This document shows positions 12,001 to 24,260 of a DNA stretch of 64,000 nt, piece after piece. A program made the position numbers and the translations under genes. Where the stretch lies: positions 2,398,185-2,462,184 of the forward strand of contig NW_004454163.1 in the NCBI RefSeq assembly GCF_000283155.1, written 5' to 3'. Below the pieces are notes generated by a model. The model saw only the letters and a list, made by a program, of their open reading frames with translations, was not told where the DNA came from and searched no databases. Position 1 is the first letter of the stretch, and each line of letters begins with the position of its first letter. Source of the DNA: Ceratotherium simum simum. Taxonomy: Eukaryota; Chordata; Mammalia; Perissodactyla; Rhinocerotidae.

Positions 12001-14100
12001 TAGGATAAAAGCTATGTCACCGTCAGTGGAGAATTTTATTCCTTATTGTAAAACAAGTCCTGGCATGTTACTGTGTCCTGGTAGAGATAGAGAATGTGAC
12101 TATGGATGTAGAACTGCCTATCATGAAGTAGGTTCTAACAGATCCGCTAAGTTTTAAAGTTGGGCAAGCCCAAGAAAAATTCATTATAAGATGGAAGTGG
12201 AACAAAACACATGATGTGGAGCGGGACAGAGGGTATAAGCCAGTTGTATGAGCAAGTAGCACTGACTCCCATGCCCTTCATCTTTGCTGCAATTGTGCTT
12301 CAAACCCAGCTCAGCCTATGGCCATGTGAATGATCCTTCTCTAGCAGGTTATGAAGAAGGACAAAGCCCAAGCTTGGTTTACAGATGGGTTGGCTTGGTA
12401 CGTGGATTCAAGCAAAAAATGGACACTAGCTGCACCGCAACCTCACGTATGAGTGGCCTTAAAATAAAATTGTGAAGAAAAATTCCCCAAACAGTAGAAC
12501 TTCAAGAGGTGCAACTGTTATCCATTTTGCATGGGAAGAAAAGTGGCCTGACATAAACTGTGGGGAAGGACCTGGTCAAAAGCCTGGAAGGAGACAAATT
12601 GGAAGAGCAGAGACAAGAAGGTCTGGGGTAGAGGAACATAGAGGGACATGTGGAAATGGGAGAAAAGTGTGAAGATCTTTGTGACACACATTAATGCCTA
12701 CCAGAAACCATTGTCCATGGAAAAGGCACTAAACATGCACATAGACAAAATGACTCACTCAGTTGAAACCTCCCAGCCTCTGTCATTGGCCACCCTGTTG
12801 TTGGAACAATAGCTGTATGCACAAACTGACCATGGTGGCAGAGATGGAGATTATACATGGACTCATGGGTATGAGATCTCACTTACCATGGCTGTAGTGG
12901 CTACTGTGGCTGGCAAAGGTCCAGCCTGCTAGCAACAGAGACCAATGATGAGCCCTAATAATGTGTCATTCCTCAATAATAATCAATCACTTGGAAGAAA
13001 GTTGCTTGTATTGGACCCCTTCCTTTCCTGCCTGCAGGGCCTTAGAAAACTCCATTATTTAAGGGCTTACTGAGTTTTTAGACCTCCTGTGTGGGATTTC
13101 ACACATCATCATGTCAACCCAGGGCTTCATTTTACAGTAAATGAGATATGTGCGTGGACCCATGGCCAAGCATCCACTATCATATCATACACTATGCCAC
13201 CCAGAATCTACTGGCCTGCTAGAATGTTGGAACAGCCCACTAAACAAATAGTTAAAACTCTTACTCAGAGGTGATACTTTATGAGTTTAAGATGCCATCA
13301 TCCAGAATGCAGTGTACACCTTAAATCAAAGACCTTTAAACTTTGCTCTGTTTCCCACAGGAAGAATATATAGGTTATGGAAGCAAGCAGTAGAAGCAGG
13401 AGTACACCACTTACGTTAATTCCCAATGATACACTTGGGGAATTTGTGCTTCCCAATCTCATAACTCTGGGTTAGAGAGACATAACTAGGGTTACAGACA
13501 CTAACATTCATTAGGGGAACTCACTTGCCACTCATGCCAGCTATGGCTGTCACCTGGGTATTTGAAGCTTCTTGTATCCATGGGCCAGTAAGGCCAGTAG
13601 AGTAGTCGCTATCTTGACAGAGGCAACGAACCCTTATCATCGGGATGCTTTTACACAATGAGGACAGGAAAGAATATATGTGGAACCAGATGATCCACTT
13701 GGGTGTCTCTTGGTTCTTCCTCATTTAATTTTGATAGAAAGGTGTCTGAAAAGGGCAAGGATACCAAAGGCTCAGATTCCTCAGAGATAAGGTCCAAGTC
13801 ATGCCACTAGGTAAAACATCAAGACGGGTAAAGGATGTGCATTCTGATCACATATAAAGAAATGGAGCTGGGTAGGGCAATGGGTAGATTGTAGTGGACA
13901 CAGAGATATTTCCTCCGGATCCTATTTCAAGAAAAGATTTGCCCCAGATGCATGGAGTGCTGACAGAGATACTCATCAGCTGTCAATAACTCAGGAATCA
14001 ACTCAGTTACAGAGAACAGCTTTCTCCCCCACCCCAGCACTACAAGTACCAACCCCTCCATCACATCACACTCTTGCTGAGTGGCCCAGATCCAACAGAT
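9061..14100 (+). pseudogene. Decayed ERVL-class (class III) endogenous retrovirus interior, gag-pol relic
   Basis: Sequence between two LTR-like ends, interrupted by an ERE at 9200-9489. From about 11560 rightwards it matches the known ERVL pol order on the plus strand: the end of reverse transcriptase (about 11600-12000), RNase H (about 12340-12480), integrase (about 12700-13350) and a dUTPase-like segment (about 13390-13740) that is characteristic of ERVL elements. The left part (about 9700-11500) should hold gag and the start of pol but is too decayed for domains to be placed. All frames are broken by stops and shifts, with none above about 90 codons, so no product is expected. No envelope region was seen, which is usual for the class. 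The recognition rests on remembered family sequence. Confidence 0.68.
9188..9501 (-). mobile_element. ERE SINE (long form) in the ERVL relic, 12-bp TSD
   Basis: TSD CTTAAAACTTTC at 9188-9199 and 9490-9501. The body (9200-9489) holds two copies of the 'gaggaag..gagct' tail motif (near 9212 and 9261) before the 'ccccagtagatagttg' segment and the tRNA-like head. That makes it longer than the 2.0 kb copy and similar to the one at 51.9 kb. It postdates the provirus. Confidence 0.93.
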
Positions 14101-14332
14101 GTGGTTATAAAGGCCCATCCATTTCTTCCCAATGTGGGACAATTCTGACAGTCCAGTTTAATTCCAGAGCTCCCCATGATCTTGGCCAAAATTATTGCTG
14201 GGTTTGCATTACAGGTTGACTTATCCTTCCCATTCCTTCCACAAATGTTGATTCCAAAGACACTCCTTAATAAACATCCTGCAAACTAAACTCCATCTGG
14301 GAATCTGCTTCCAGGAGATACCAACATGCTAC
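14101..14332 (+). mobile_element. ERVL-type 3' LTR (3' portion)
   Basis: Contains 'gtgggacaattctgac' at about 14135, 'ccttcccattccttccacaa' near 14227 and a polyadenylation region 'ccttaataaac' near 14264. It ends in 'gaatctgcttccaggag', a typical LTR16-like terminus. It has the same orientation as the LTR at 8610-9060. Confidence 0.55.
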
Positions 14333-14455
14333 AATAGTATAATGGAGAGACCATACAATTTGGAGTCATACAGAGCTGAGTTTACAATTCATCAGCTCCA
14401 TAACTGTGGGCAAGTTAGTTAACCCTTGTAGACCTTGGTTTCCACATATACCCCT
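14333..14455 (+). repeat. MIR SINE fragment
   Basis: The region 'tggagtcatacagagctgag..ataactgtgggcaagttagttaaccc' follows the MIR consensus through the core ('tgtgtgaccttgggcaagttacttaacc'). Confidence 0.65.
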
Positions 14456-15255
14456 CTCTTTCATACAATTTTTCTTAAACAGTAGCTCTATTCTATGCAT
14501 TGTAGTATAAGAGGAATTACTTGGATTATCTCACATTTTGGATTAAATATCAAGCACTTCACTTATGTTCAAATATATGAAAACACCATCTTGTTTAAAT
14601 GTGTTTGCACATATACCGCTATGTGAGGGTTTAACTAATTCCTTATCCTCCTCAGGAGATACCACCGTTGCAGTATTTTTAAAGCATTCATTAAAAGTGG
14701 CTATGCCTTGAGCCTTCCTCTCTCATGTCTGTGTGGTGAAAATCCAGTGCAGAAGAAACTTTTCTTTATCTTGTCAGTAAATTGATTTACATATAAACTA
14801 AAATAGGAAAGAAAAAAAATGAGTGGAAGTATTTACAATTCAAACACCATCACCCAAATGCATATTAAAATAAAAGACTTTTGGGTAGTGATAATGAATC
14901 AGAAGCAATTGAGTTATACAAATTGAAAGACTGAAATATTCATACATCAATTATTGATGAGTTGTACATTTCAAACTAAGTTGTTTCATTACCAGGTACC
15001 AGACAAAGGTTAGTATTATCTTTTAGCTAGACAAAGTTGCCTTTCATTATCCTCAAAGTATCTAGCTATGCAAATAACTTTTAGTTTAAGAGCATAATCA
15101 TCCTTAAAGGATTTTGTTTTTAAGTGCTTCTTTTTTTTGAACTAATGCCAGTTTGTGTCTATATCACTCCGTTGTTGACTGGTGATAAATGACATTAACT
15201 GCTGTGGACTGCTTTTTTTTTTTTTAATCTTTCTATTATTGTTTAACTTTTCATG
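14456..15255. other. Unannotated stretch
   Basis: No repeat or gene was recognised. It is AT-rich with a T-run near 15214. Confidence 0.45.
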
Positions 15256-15365
15256 TATTTAGCCTCTTATCTTCCAGGCAAAATTGTAAACTTATTGAAG
15301 GCAAAGGCAGAGTTTTGTATTTCCTTGATTTTAAGGCTGTATATAATAACATAATTAATATTTTA
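15256..15365 (+). repeat. Possible L2 3' end fragment
   Basis: 'attgtaaacttattgaaggcaaaggcagag' resembles the L2 3' UTR motif 'gtaagctccatgagggcaggga'. Short and diverged. Confidence 0.35.
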
Positions 15366-16890
15366 AAAAATTTTTATCTTGCTTTTACTTATAATTGGTC
15401 ACAATTAGTTGAGATATCAGTCTTTAACTTCCTAAGAGAAACACGGCTTATACAATTAACTAGATTTTAGATCACAGAGGCGATTAATGAGGTCATAAAT
15501 TCCCAATTAGGAATTGTAAAATCAATTGACTCTCTCCTGAGTAAACTTATATTTCAAAAGTTCAAGTTAATATAGGATGGTTCTTATTGGTGTGATTTTT
15601 CAATAATACAATTGAGACTCCACATACATATTAAAAATAAATGTGGAAATTAGATGCTGAGGTAGTGTAATGAGCAAAAAAATAGCTTATTGACACTCTC
15701 ATACAACAATGGAAGAGACATAATATCTCACAAATATTGGGAAAAAAAGAAATTCTGACTTAAAAACCCCCAATTAGAGAGGGTGTTTGCCAAACTTCAG
15801 ATTTTCAGGCCATGAACAAAAACTTGGTAATCTTCAAAGGCAAATATAAATAGAATGGATCCTAAAATAAAGTATAGTAATAAATTAATACACTTGTTTA
15901 AAAAATGATAATTTAGTCTTTCAATTACATTTAAGTTGAAAACTTTAATTCTGATTTTTCTTGAAAAAAGAATGTAGTCATGTGAAAAATATTAACTGTT
16001 TATTAACTAGAACAAAACAGTGCAAAATGAAACTGATATTTGAAAAATAATAATGATTCTGAATATATTACTGATAAATATGATCATTTTAAAGCATTGA
16101 ACTGGGATTTTAACCATTCCATTAAACCTGTTAGCATAGTATGTTTATTGGTTAATGAGAATGTATCTTCAGATATATTCCATTTACATTTTGATTATTA
16201 AAAGCATAGGTTTCTGCTTATAGGTTTCCTTTTTTATTTTTCCCTGAAATGGCTCATGTTGAATACATTTTAGTGCTAACATAGTGTTGCAATTCATCAC
16301 TGTATGTATCATAATTCATTAGGTTACAGGGAATAAACAAACCAATGAAATGAAAGCAATATGGCTACTGCCTAGAGGTCATGTTAGCATCTTGGCATAA
16401 AGAATTTATTCCCACTTTTTTAATGCATTATTACGTGTTACAGACAGCAATGTCTAAAGTGGAAATTTTTGAAAAGAACTTCTATTGCGTTGGAAGTTAT
16501 TACATTATCTCAGGAACTATAAAGGAGCTGATAGAGGAGAAAAAGAAAATACATTCTTATCTGAAGTGTACACACAAACAGTGATATGATAGTACATTAC
16601 ACTATTCAGCAGATAAAGGCACAGTGAATTGTCTTCAAAAGCCGGCTGTATAACAAAGAACAGTCAGGTCATTAACGTGACCATTTCATATTCAGGTTTA
16701 TACAGGTGGGATCTCTTGAAGTATGCATTGAAAATTACAAGAGAATAGAGTTGGAATATACCACCAGGAAGATGAGAGATCCTCCCAGCCAATGGCGCAT
16801 ATATACATTCCTTTGGGAGGTAGCTCCCCAATCAGCATTTAAAATGGGAGGGAGTAGTCAGATTTAAAGTGATCTGAGGAAGGCAGAAAT
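15366..16890. other. Unannotated AT-rich stretch
   Basis: No recognisable element. The 67-codon plus frame at 16381-16584 shows no domain, signal peptide or splice context that would support a gene. Confidence 0.45.
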
Positions 16891-16899
16891 TTTGATTAA

Positions 16900-17785
16900 C
16901 TTTATTTTTTTTAAGCTTGCATTTTAAAAAAAGAATAAGCACTAAATATATAACTTCCAAACCAATAAGGGAAAAACATTTACCAATCAAAAAGAATGCA
17001 GCAAAAGAAAGTTAAAGGAAGGAGAGAAAAAAAAATCAAGATAAACAGAAAGCAGAAAATGAGATAGGGAAAAAAATTCGAATGAATAAGTAATTAAGTA
17101 AATGTAAAGTAACCTAAGTCTCCAGCTAAAAGACAGATATTCTAATATTGACTTTTAAAAAGTACAGCTATATAATTTTATAAAAAATAAATCTAAAACA
17201 CAAAAATGTTGAAAGTAAAAGATTAGAAAAAAGACACCGGGAAAAAACAACTTAAAAATGTACTAAGGGTAATATCATAAAATACACTTTAAGGGAAAAT
17301 AGTAACAGTATAGTAAAAAAAAAAAAACCAACAACTTAAATTTACCAGGCTGATATAAAACTCTATAGCTTGAGTGAATGTAATATTCTACTCTCAAAGA
17401 TATAAGGAAAAAAATAGACAGAAATACATGTATAGATGGACAAATCCAGCATGATAAAATCTCTTTAACATCCGTATTTCAATAACTGATAGGTGAAGTG
17501 GACAAAATAATAAGATTTTGAAAGGTTTGATAAACTTAATTGACAAATTGGTTTAAAAGACATGTATCCATGTATTACCTAGTTCTAGCAATTACAGATC
17601 CATATCCTTCTCAAGCATACAAGAAACATTTATGAGAAAGTAAAACAATCTCTAGGTCTTAAAGCAAGTCTGAAAATATTTCAAAAAATCAATCATATAG
17701 GCCATGTTCTTGTATTCTATTGTAATTATTTTTAAAATGAAACAAGAAAGAGATTACCGAAATCGTAAACAGTGTGTATAAGGAT
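16900..17785 (+). mobile_element. Old L1 fragment (ORF1-ORF2 junction and endonuclease region)
   Basis: The plus strand follows old L1 text just before and within the ORF2 endonuclease: 'ctccagctaaaagacagat' near 17120, 'gttgaaagtaaaagatta' near 17209 and 'ccttctcaagcatacaagaaac' near 17607. It is heavily decayed. It stops where an ERV LTR appears to begin, and it may once have been joined to the L1 3' piece at 19.5 kb. Confidence 0.6.
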
Positions 17786-18300
17786 AGGTTAACTTGTGCT
17801 TGGTCTCTGATATGGAACTATGCTTATCCCCAAGGACTCCTAGAAGCTCGCTACTGACCCTTGGCCAAAGCAGGAATAAAATGTACTAGCTAGTGATTTA
17901 AAATATGTTGTATAAAATCCCAAACATCCATGGAGTCACTCTGTACTAACTTGTCTATATTATTTACTGAAAATATATTGACTGTTTGCGCCTGGTTTAA
18001 TCAGTTCCCTAGCCTGGTTTTATGACAAGTGAGGTACAAAATAACCTCAGTAAATTTGTACCTCGGCTTCTGTGAGATCAAGGTATCTTTGCACGTGTCT
18101 TGTTGGCTAAGAAGATACTGGTAACAATCTGAAGATAAAGCATCCTGTGCGACCGAGAAAGGACTCGGAAAGGGAGCTGTGCCAGGAAGTTGTTGGACCT
18201 CTCTGTGTTTATTGCTATACGTTACCTTTATTAAAAGCCTATGTGTGAATGCTCAGTGAAGTCTTCCAGGTCCTTTCAAGGATCCCACTCTGTTTTTGCA
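17786..18300 (+). mobile_element. Probable retroviral LTR
   Basis: The 3' boundary is set by 'ctctgtttttgca' at 18288-18300, followed by a possible primer-binding site. An 'attaaaag' polyadenylation-like signal lies near 18231. The left boundary is unclear because no second LTR copy is available for comparison. It is called an LTR mainly because pol-like sequence follows about 1 kb downstream. Confidence 0.5.
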
Positions 18301-18306
18301 GCACAA

Positions 18307-18324
18307 TGGTGCTGTGAGCACAAT
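18307..18324 (+). other. Candidate retroviral primer-binding site
   Basis: TGGTGCTGTGAGCACAAT begins with TGG, as expected opposite a tRNA CCA end. It agrees at about 12 of 18 places with the site used by tRNA-His-primed retroviruses. The match is partial, so the tRNA assignment is tentative. Confidence 0.3.
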
Positions 18325-19505
18325 GATATGACGGAGGCTTTGGGGAATCTACTATCTCAACTCTCGCAAGGTTGAGGTTCCCCTTTATTTAACTCATGAA
18401 CTTAAATAAAGGGGAAAAGATTAGGATTATTCAGAAAAAAGGAAACTTTAGTAAAAATAAAAGGGATGAAGAAAATCTTAGGACAATTAAACTGGGTAGA
18501 AATGTTCAGATGATTCATTACAAAGTGCCTGAAGAAGAAGGTGATAGATGGAGCAGCTCCTAACATTTTAATGGATTGCTGTAAGTGAAGAGATGATCTG
18601 GCCACCATCAACCCCTCACACCAGATAAAGGCCACATCAGACTCGTTCAAATTCTCTTAGATTTGATGAATATTAAAAATCTGATAATGACCCACAGAGA
18701 AATCTACAGTTTCTGGGACCCATGCTCATTAAAAATGTGAGAGATGAAGGATAGAATTATGATTCTGAGAACTAGGATGGCCATGGTATCTTGTGCAAAC
18801 TCCAGCAGGGAAATCAAGGTCATCTGTACCGGTATGAGTAAAATAGGCTGGAGTAGTGAAAACACCTTGATGGGGATTGCTGGATGCTGGTGGACAATCT
18901 AAATGTACTGATGAAAAATTAAAGGACAACATAACTAAATTAGGGAGATATGGTTATGCAACTGTAGAAGGCTTACAAGTAAAAGTATATCCCAAAATAG
19001 AAATTTATTAAGAAAAGTTATGACTGGTTGTTGCTCCAGCCTACCAGTGTGCATTACTGAGACTATATGATACAAGAATAAGGACTCTTCCTTTATCCAA
19101 ACTACTGAGAAAAAGAACCTCTTGTAAACCTACACGTCAGCATGTTTTACATGCCCATATAAAATTAGAACCTTTAGAATTAAAGATTAATTAGAATTCA
19201 TCTAAAGCAATGTAGAATTCATGAGGGAGTATTAAAAAATTTTAGGTTTAATTAAGTATATGTTAGACACAGATGTATTTGTACTCACAAATTCCTACTT
19301 TAACAGTACAATATGGCCTAGAGAAAAACTAACGAATACTGGAAATTGATTGAGGATTATAGAGATTTTAATAAAGTAATAGCCCTATTGCACCAATGAT
19401 GCCAAATATAGTGTTAACACTTCAAGTTGTGCAACATGTTATAGGAGATTTGTATTCTGTGATCTATTTAGCAAATACTTTCTTAAATTTCTATTTCCAC
19501 TATGC
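18325..19505 (+). pseudogene. Decayed endogenous retrovirus interior with reverse transcriptase start
   Basis: Plus-strand sequence after the probable LTR. The last 250 bases (about 19260-19505, including the 94-codon frame starting at 19396) resemble the first part of a class I or related retroviral reverse transcriptase, where the fingers region leads to the first catalytic block. It contains frameshifts and stops. The homology ends abruptly near 19505, before the active-site segment, where L1 sequence starts, so the rest of pol, any env and the 3' LTR are missing. No product is expected. The intermediate 18360-18960 is presumed gag/protease but shows no domain I can place. Confidence 0.5.
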
Positions 19506-19514
19506 AAAATACCA

Positions 19515-20225
19515 TGGAGCTTCCCTCCCAAAAAATAAAAAATTGAACTACCACATGATCCAGCAATTCCACTTTGGGTGTATATTCCAAGGAAATGAAA
19601 TCACCATCTCAAAAAGATATCTGTACCCCCACGTTCACTGCAGTATTATTCACAATAGCCAAGACATGGAAACAACTTAAGAGTCCACTGATGGACGAAT
19701 GGTTAAGGAAATGGAAGATTGTTCAGCCGTGAAAAAGAAGAAAATCCTGCCATTTCTGACAACATGGATGAACTTTGAGGGCATTATGCTAAGTGAAATA
19801 AGTCAGCAGAGAAAGACAAATACTATATGATCTCACTTATACGTGGAATCTGAAAAAACTAAACTCGTGGTAACAGCAAAAAGATTGGCAGTTGCCAGGG
19901 ACAGAAGTTGAGGGGGTGGGGGAAATGGGTAAAAGTGGGCAAAAGATACAAACTTCCAGTTATAAGATGAATTAGTTCTGGGGATGTAATGTACAACATG
20001 TTGACTATCGTCAGCAATACCATATTATATACTTGAAAATTACTAAGAGAATAGATCTTAAAAATTCTCACCAGACACACACAAAAATGATGACCGTGAG
20101 GTGATGGATGTGTTAACTAACCTTATTGTAGTAATCATTTCACAATATATACATATATCAAATCATCACTTTGTACACCTTGAACTTACACAATGTTATA
20201 TCTCAATTATATCTCAATGAGCAGG
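19515..20225 (+). mobile_element. L1 3' end (ORF2 C-terminus and 3' UTR)
   Basis: The plus strand matches the end of L1 ORF2 ('ccacatgatccagcaattcc' at 19550) and runs through 'actatatgatctcacttatac' near 19821 into a 3' UTR ending near 20225 in 'atatctcaatga'. The frame is open only in part (19396-19680). It is 5'-truncated at the ERV junction. Confidence 0.78.
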
Positions 20226-20267
20226 GAAAAATGAATATTACAAATATAATAAAGAAAACTAGACATT

Positions 20268-20448
20268 CTTTTTTTTTATTGTGGTAACATTGGTTTATAA
20301 CATTGTATAAATTTCAGATGTACATCATTATACTTCCATTTCGTCCTTATACTTCTATTACACATGCATAATCATCACTTTCACCCTCCTCCCTCCCCCT
20401 AAAGAGTACATTCTGCATGATCTCATTTAAATAACGTCAGCAAAGACT
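20268..20448 (-). mobile_element. Short L1 3' end, minus strand, plus L1-like debris
   Basis: The T-run at 20269-20278 is followed by 'gtggtaacattggtttataa', the complement of an L1 3' terminus. The same text recurs at 35918. From about 20400 the text 'gtacattctgcatgatctca' resembles another L1 3' UTR piece. Confidence 0.55.
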
Positions 20449-20449
20449 C

Positions 20450-20480
<31 letters not shown>

Positions 20481-20482
20481 AA
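20449..20482. repeat. (TAAA)n microsatellite
   Basis: About eight TAAA units, probably the tail of a retroelement. Confidence 0.85.
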
Positions 20483-20645
20483 TCCTTTGTTACACAGCAT
20501 ATAAAAAGGCAGAAAAGCTGCTCTATGATGTTAGCAGAAAAGCATGGGCCAAGTAGCATTACAACTACCCCAAAATGCACTACACCTGGAAGGAGGAGGC
20601 CAGCACAAAATCCATGTGCATTTGACTGCCTTAAAAAATAAATAG

Positions 20646-20884
20646 AGAGCCAGCTCTGACGGCCTAGTTGTTCAAGTTATGCGTGGTTTCCGGACGTGGA
20701 ACCACACCACTTGTCTATCAGTAACTATGCTGTGGCAGCAGTTTACATACAAGGACTAGAAGAAGCTACAACTAGGATATGCAACTATGTACTGGGACTT
20801 TGGGGAGGGAAAAAAAAGGGGCAGGAGGAGGGAGATTGGCAACAGATGCTAGTTCAGGGTGAAATTTTCCCAGCAAAAAAAAGT
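20646..20884 (+). mobile_element. ERE SINE, plus strand, diverged subfamily
   Basis: The head 'gagccagctctgacggcctag' is followed by 'acgtggaaccacaccactt', 'gtactgggactttgggga' and a tail 'gattggcaacagatgctag', ending in an A-run. It differs from the other copies in its central part, so it probably belongs to a separate ERE subfamily. No clear TSD. The 71-codon frame at 20696-20911 lies inside it and is not a gene. Confidence 0.75.
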
Positions 20885-20929
20885 AGGATCAGTTACCAAG
20901 AAATATTCTAATTAAAACTAGCATTTATT

Positions 20930-23900
20930 TTGTGCTGGTAGGAATATAATTTTTTATATTATTTCTGAAGGCAAAATAACAATGTAGAGCAAAGGTCATA
21001 AAAATGTGCATTGCTTTTAACTACCCAATTTATATCAATCAATATTTGATTACATGGGTCAAGAAAACAAAAGCGAGTGTGTAAGAAATGTCACAGAGTA
21101 AGAAACGATCAATTCAATGAGCAGTTTTTCTGTAGGTAGACTGTTTATTCAAGAGCAACACGAGAGACCATCATCTTCTAAAGATTTTGGTCAGAGACAG
21201 TTCTGAAATGAGGCAGTAAAACGTAACCTTAAATACAAACAAAAGCAGGTCTTAAATCTCATTAGAATCTTATTTCTAGGAATAGACTTAGAGGAATAGA
21301 CCAGTGTATCTGATCTTTAAAGAAAAACATGTCATATTTAAAATTAAAATACTGAAAAATTGTCTAGAAAATATATAGCATAGGGAGTAATCTTTTGTAG
21401 GAAGTAACCTAATTTAGGAATAGGAAAGTTTTTGTTTGTTTCCACAATGCAATTTTATAATTCATCTATTTTATAAGAACATTTAAACAACCTTTTAGTT
21501 TAGTTAGGGGGTTAGAGTAACACTATTAGCTTTATTTCCACTATTTCAGTATTCAAACAGAAAGAAATTTTTTTAAAAAAGAAGGAACGTAACTGCAGAT
21601 ACAAAAGAATATAGAGAAGAGGGGACACAGTGGCAGATAGAGATTTTTTTAAAGCATTGATCTATATAAAAATTGGCAATGGTTTCAAATCAGATAAAAA
21701 TGTAATATTTTCAGGAAAACATAAATTACCAAAATCAAATTAAAAAGAAAGAGAAACTTGAACATTAGAGCAATCAAATCAGTAATAAAATGTTACTATT
21801 CAAGAACATGTCTAGGCCAGATGGTTTACAGATTTACTAATCTTTAAATGACAGAGACTGTCTGCCTCGTAAAAAAGTTTTTCCAGGCGTTAAAAAAGCA
21901 AGGCAAGTCATGCGAATTATTTTATATGGCTTTTATTGACTTCATAACAAAAGTGGGAAAAAAAGAGTACAAAAAAAGACAATTAGAGAGCAATGTTAGG
22001 CTGAAATATTACATAAACTTTTAAAATTGAATGCACTTTTATCAAGTTAATATATTACTAGGTTTACTGAAGGAGGGCAAGGATATTCTAGCATCAGAAA
22101 ATCCTATCAATATAAGTTCTTTCTTGGCAGATTAATGATGAAAAATATTATCTGAAAAGGTGCATCAAAATGTTTGGTAGAATTAATAATTAATTCATCT
22201 TTTAAATTCTCAACAAACTACAAATACAAGAGAATTCCCTTAACCTGAAGAAGATTATGCACCAAAACCTTACTAAACATCATATAGAAGAGTTACACTT
22301 TTAAAAATTTTAATAAAAGACTGAACAAAAATAAAGATGACCTCTAAATCCTAATTATTTTACATTACTGGAAACTCTAGTGGCTAGCCAATTAAATAAG
22401 ATAGGAAAACAGAAATATGAGGCAAAAATACTCTAAAGGAAGACAAAACCATAGTTATTTGCAGACTCTGATTATCCACAGGAAAACCAAAGATAATCTA
22501 TAAATCGTTAGAACTAACAAGAACATTCAGCAAAATTGTTGTATTCAAGATGAACAACAAGCAATAACTAGAAAAATATAGTAGTACAAAAGACTCCATT
22601 CACAATATCAACATAAACTAAAATATTTAGGGGGAAATTGCTGGCGGATATATGCAAGTTCTTCATGATATAAAAGATTACAAAGTATTGAAAAACATAA
22701 AAGAAGTTCTCAATAAATGAAATTATATAATAAGTTCATGGATGAAAGACTTTATATCATAAGTCAGTCAGTTCTTTCCAAAGTATTTATCGGTGCAATG
22801 TAATTACAGTGAACATCTCAAAAAAATTTTCTTGTGGATCTTGGACAAATTGATCTTAAATTTCATGAGAATGACACAAAAATAGCCAAGATAATTCTGG
22901 GGGAAAATATAAAAAAGAATAAGGGAAGGTTCCTTCTTGCCAGATATCACAACTTATTACAAATGTGATTCAGCATCAGAAATAGATAATACACAAATGG
23001 AACAGAATAGAGAACCTATAAATAGACCCAGGCAAATATGAGATCTCTGTAGAGAGGATATTACAAATCAGTGGGCTAAAGTAACATTATTAAATAAATT
23101 GTGTTAGAATAATAGTCTTTCCACAAAGGAAGAAAAATTTGGTTCTTATCTTACATTATATGAAGTATTTCCAGATGGAGTATATAAGTCAATAGAGAAA
23201 ATAAAATTTAAAAATATCACAAGGAAGTGTAGGAGAATGTATCCGTATATGAAAATGAAAGATTTCTTAAATCCAATACATAAGAAAATCATATAAAATA
23301 AAGGTTGACAAATTTGATTATATCAAAGCTATGAACTTCTGCATGACTAACATCACCATAAACAAAGTTAAAAAATAACATAGGGCTGACAAGGAAGCAA
23401 TATATGTCACTTTGTAATAGATAAAATGGTTATCATCCATTTGCATTTCTAAATTCAACAAGAAAAAACACATACATTCCAGTAGGAAAAAATATTATAA
23501 GCTTCAGTGATAAGCAATTCACTGAAGAGGAACCCAAGAGCCTACTAAAAATATTAGAATATGCCAAAAAATTTTTTAACAAGCTGAGAAGTGCCAGTTT
23601 ACAAAGAAAATAATATTTCTTACTTATATTAACCAAAGTTTTTTTAAAATTTGATAATGCCACATATTGGAAAGTGTCTTGTGGAAACTGTCATATGTAC
23701 TTATGGAAGTATAAAATGGTACAACAATTTGAGATAAAATTTGGCAATAACCAATTATAATTATTTCCCTTTCAAACAAACCATTCTGTTCTACATATAA
23801 ATAATTTAAAAAATTGGTGCACAGGTGCACAAGAATATATGTACAAGGATTTCCATTTCAGCTCCTTTTTTAATAAGAAATATTTGGAAACAATTTTATA

Positions 23901-24260
23901 TGTTCAACAGACAGATGAATAAAATGTGGTATCTACTTTATAGTGGAATACTGTATATAGGAGAAAAGAATTAACTATATTAGCATATCCTGATGTAATA
24001 AAGGGTAAAACAACGATGAAAAAAGGAAATTTCAGTATTATACTCAATATTTAAATGAAACTCACATAAAGTAATGTGTTGCACACACACACACACAATC
24101 AAGAGACATACTGGAAAGTTACACAATGTGTCTTAATCATTGCTTCTAGAATAGCAAAGGTACAAAGGGATAGGATTTGGAATGAGGGACACAGGTGACT
24201 TTAGTTTTATCTACAATGTTTTATTTCATTAAAATAGAACAAATATGATAAAACATGGCA
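20930..24260 (+). mobile_element. Old L1 (ORF2 reverse transcriptase to 3' UTR), possibly two pieces
   Basis: 20930-21060 resembles an L1 3' section ('gctggtaggaatataat'). From about 21550 the plus strand follows decayed ORF2 reverse transcriptase ('ctaggccagatggtttacag' at 21814) through 22380-23300 to a 3' UTR with 'atatatgtacaaggatttcc' near 23837, ending near 24260. There are many stops, so no protein is predicted. 21070-21550 is uncertain. A short (CA)n lies at about 24083-24098. Confidence 0.65.
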
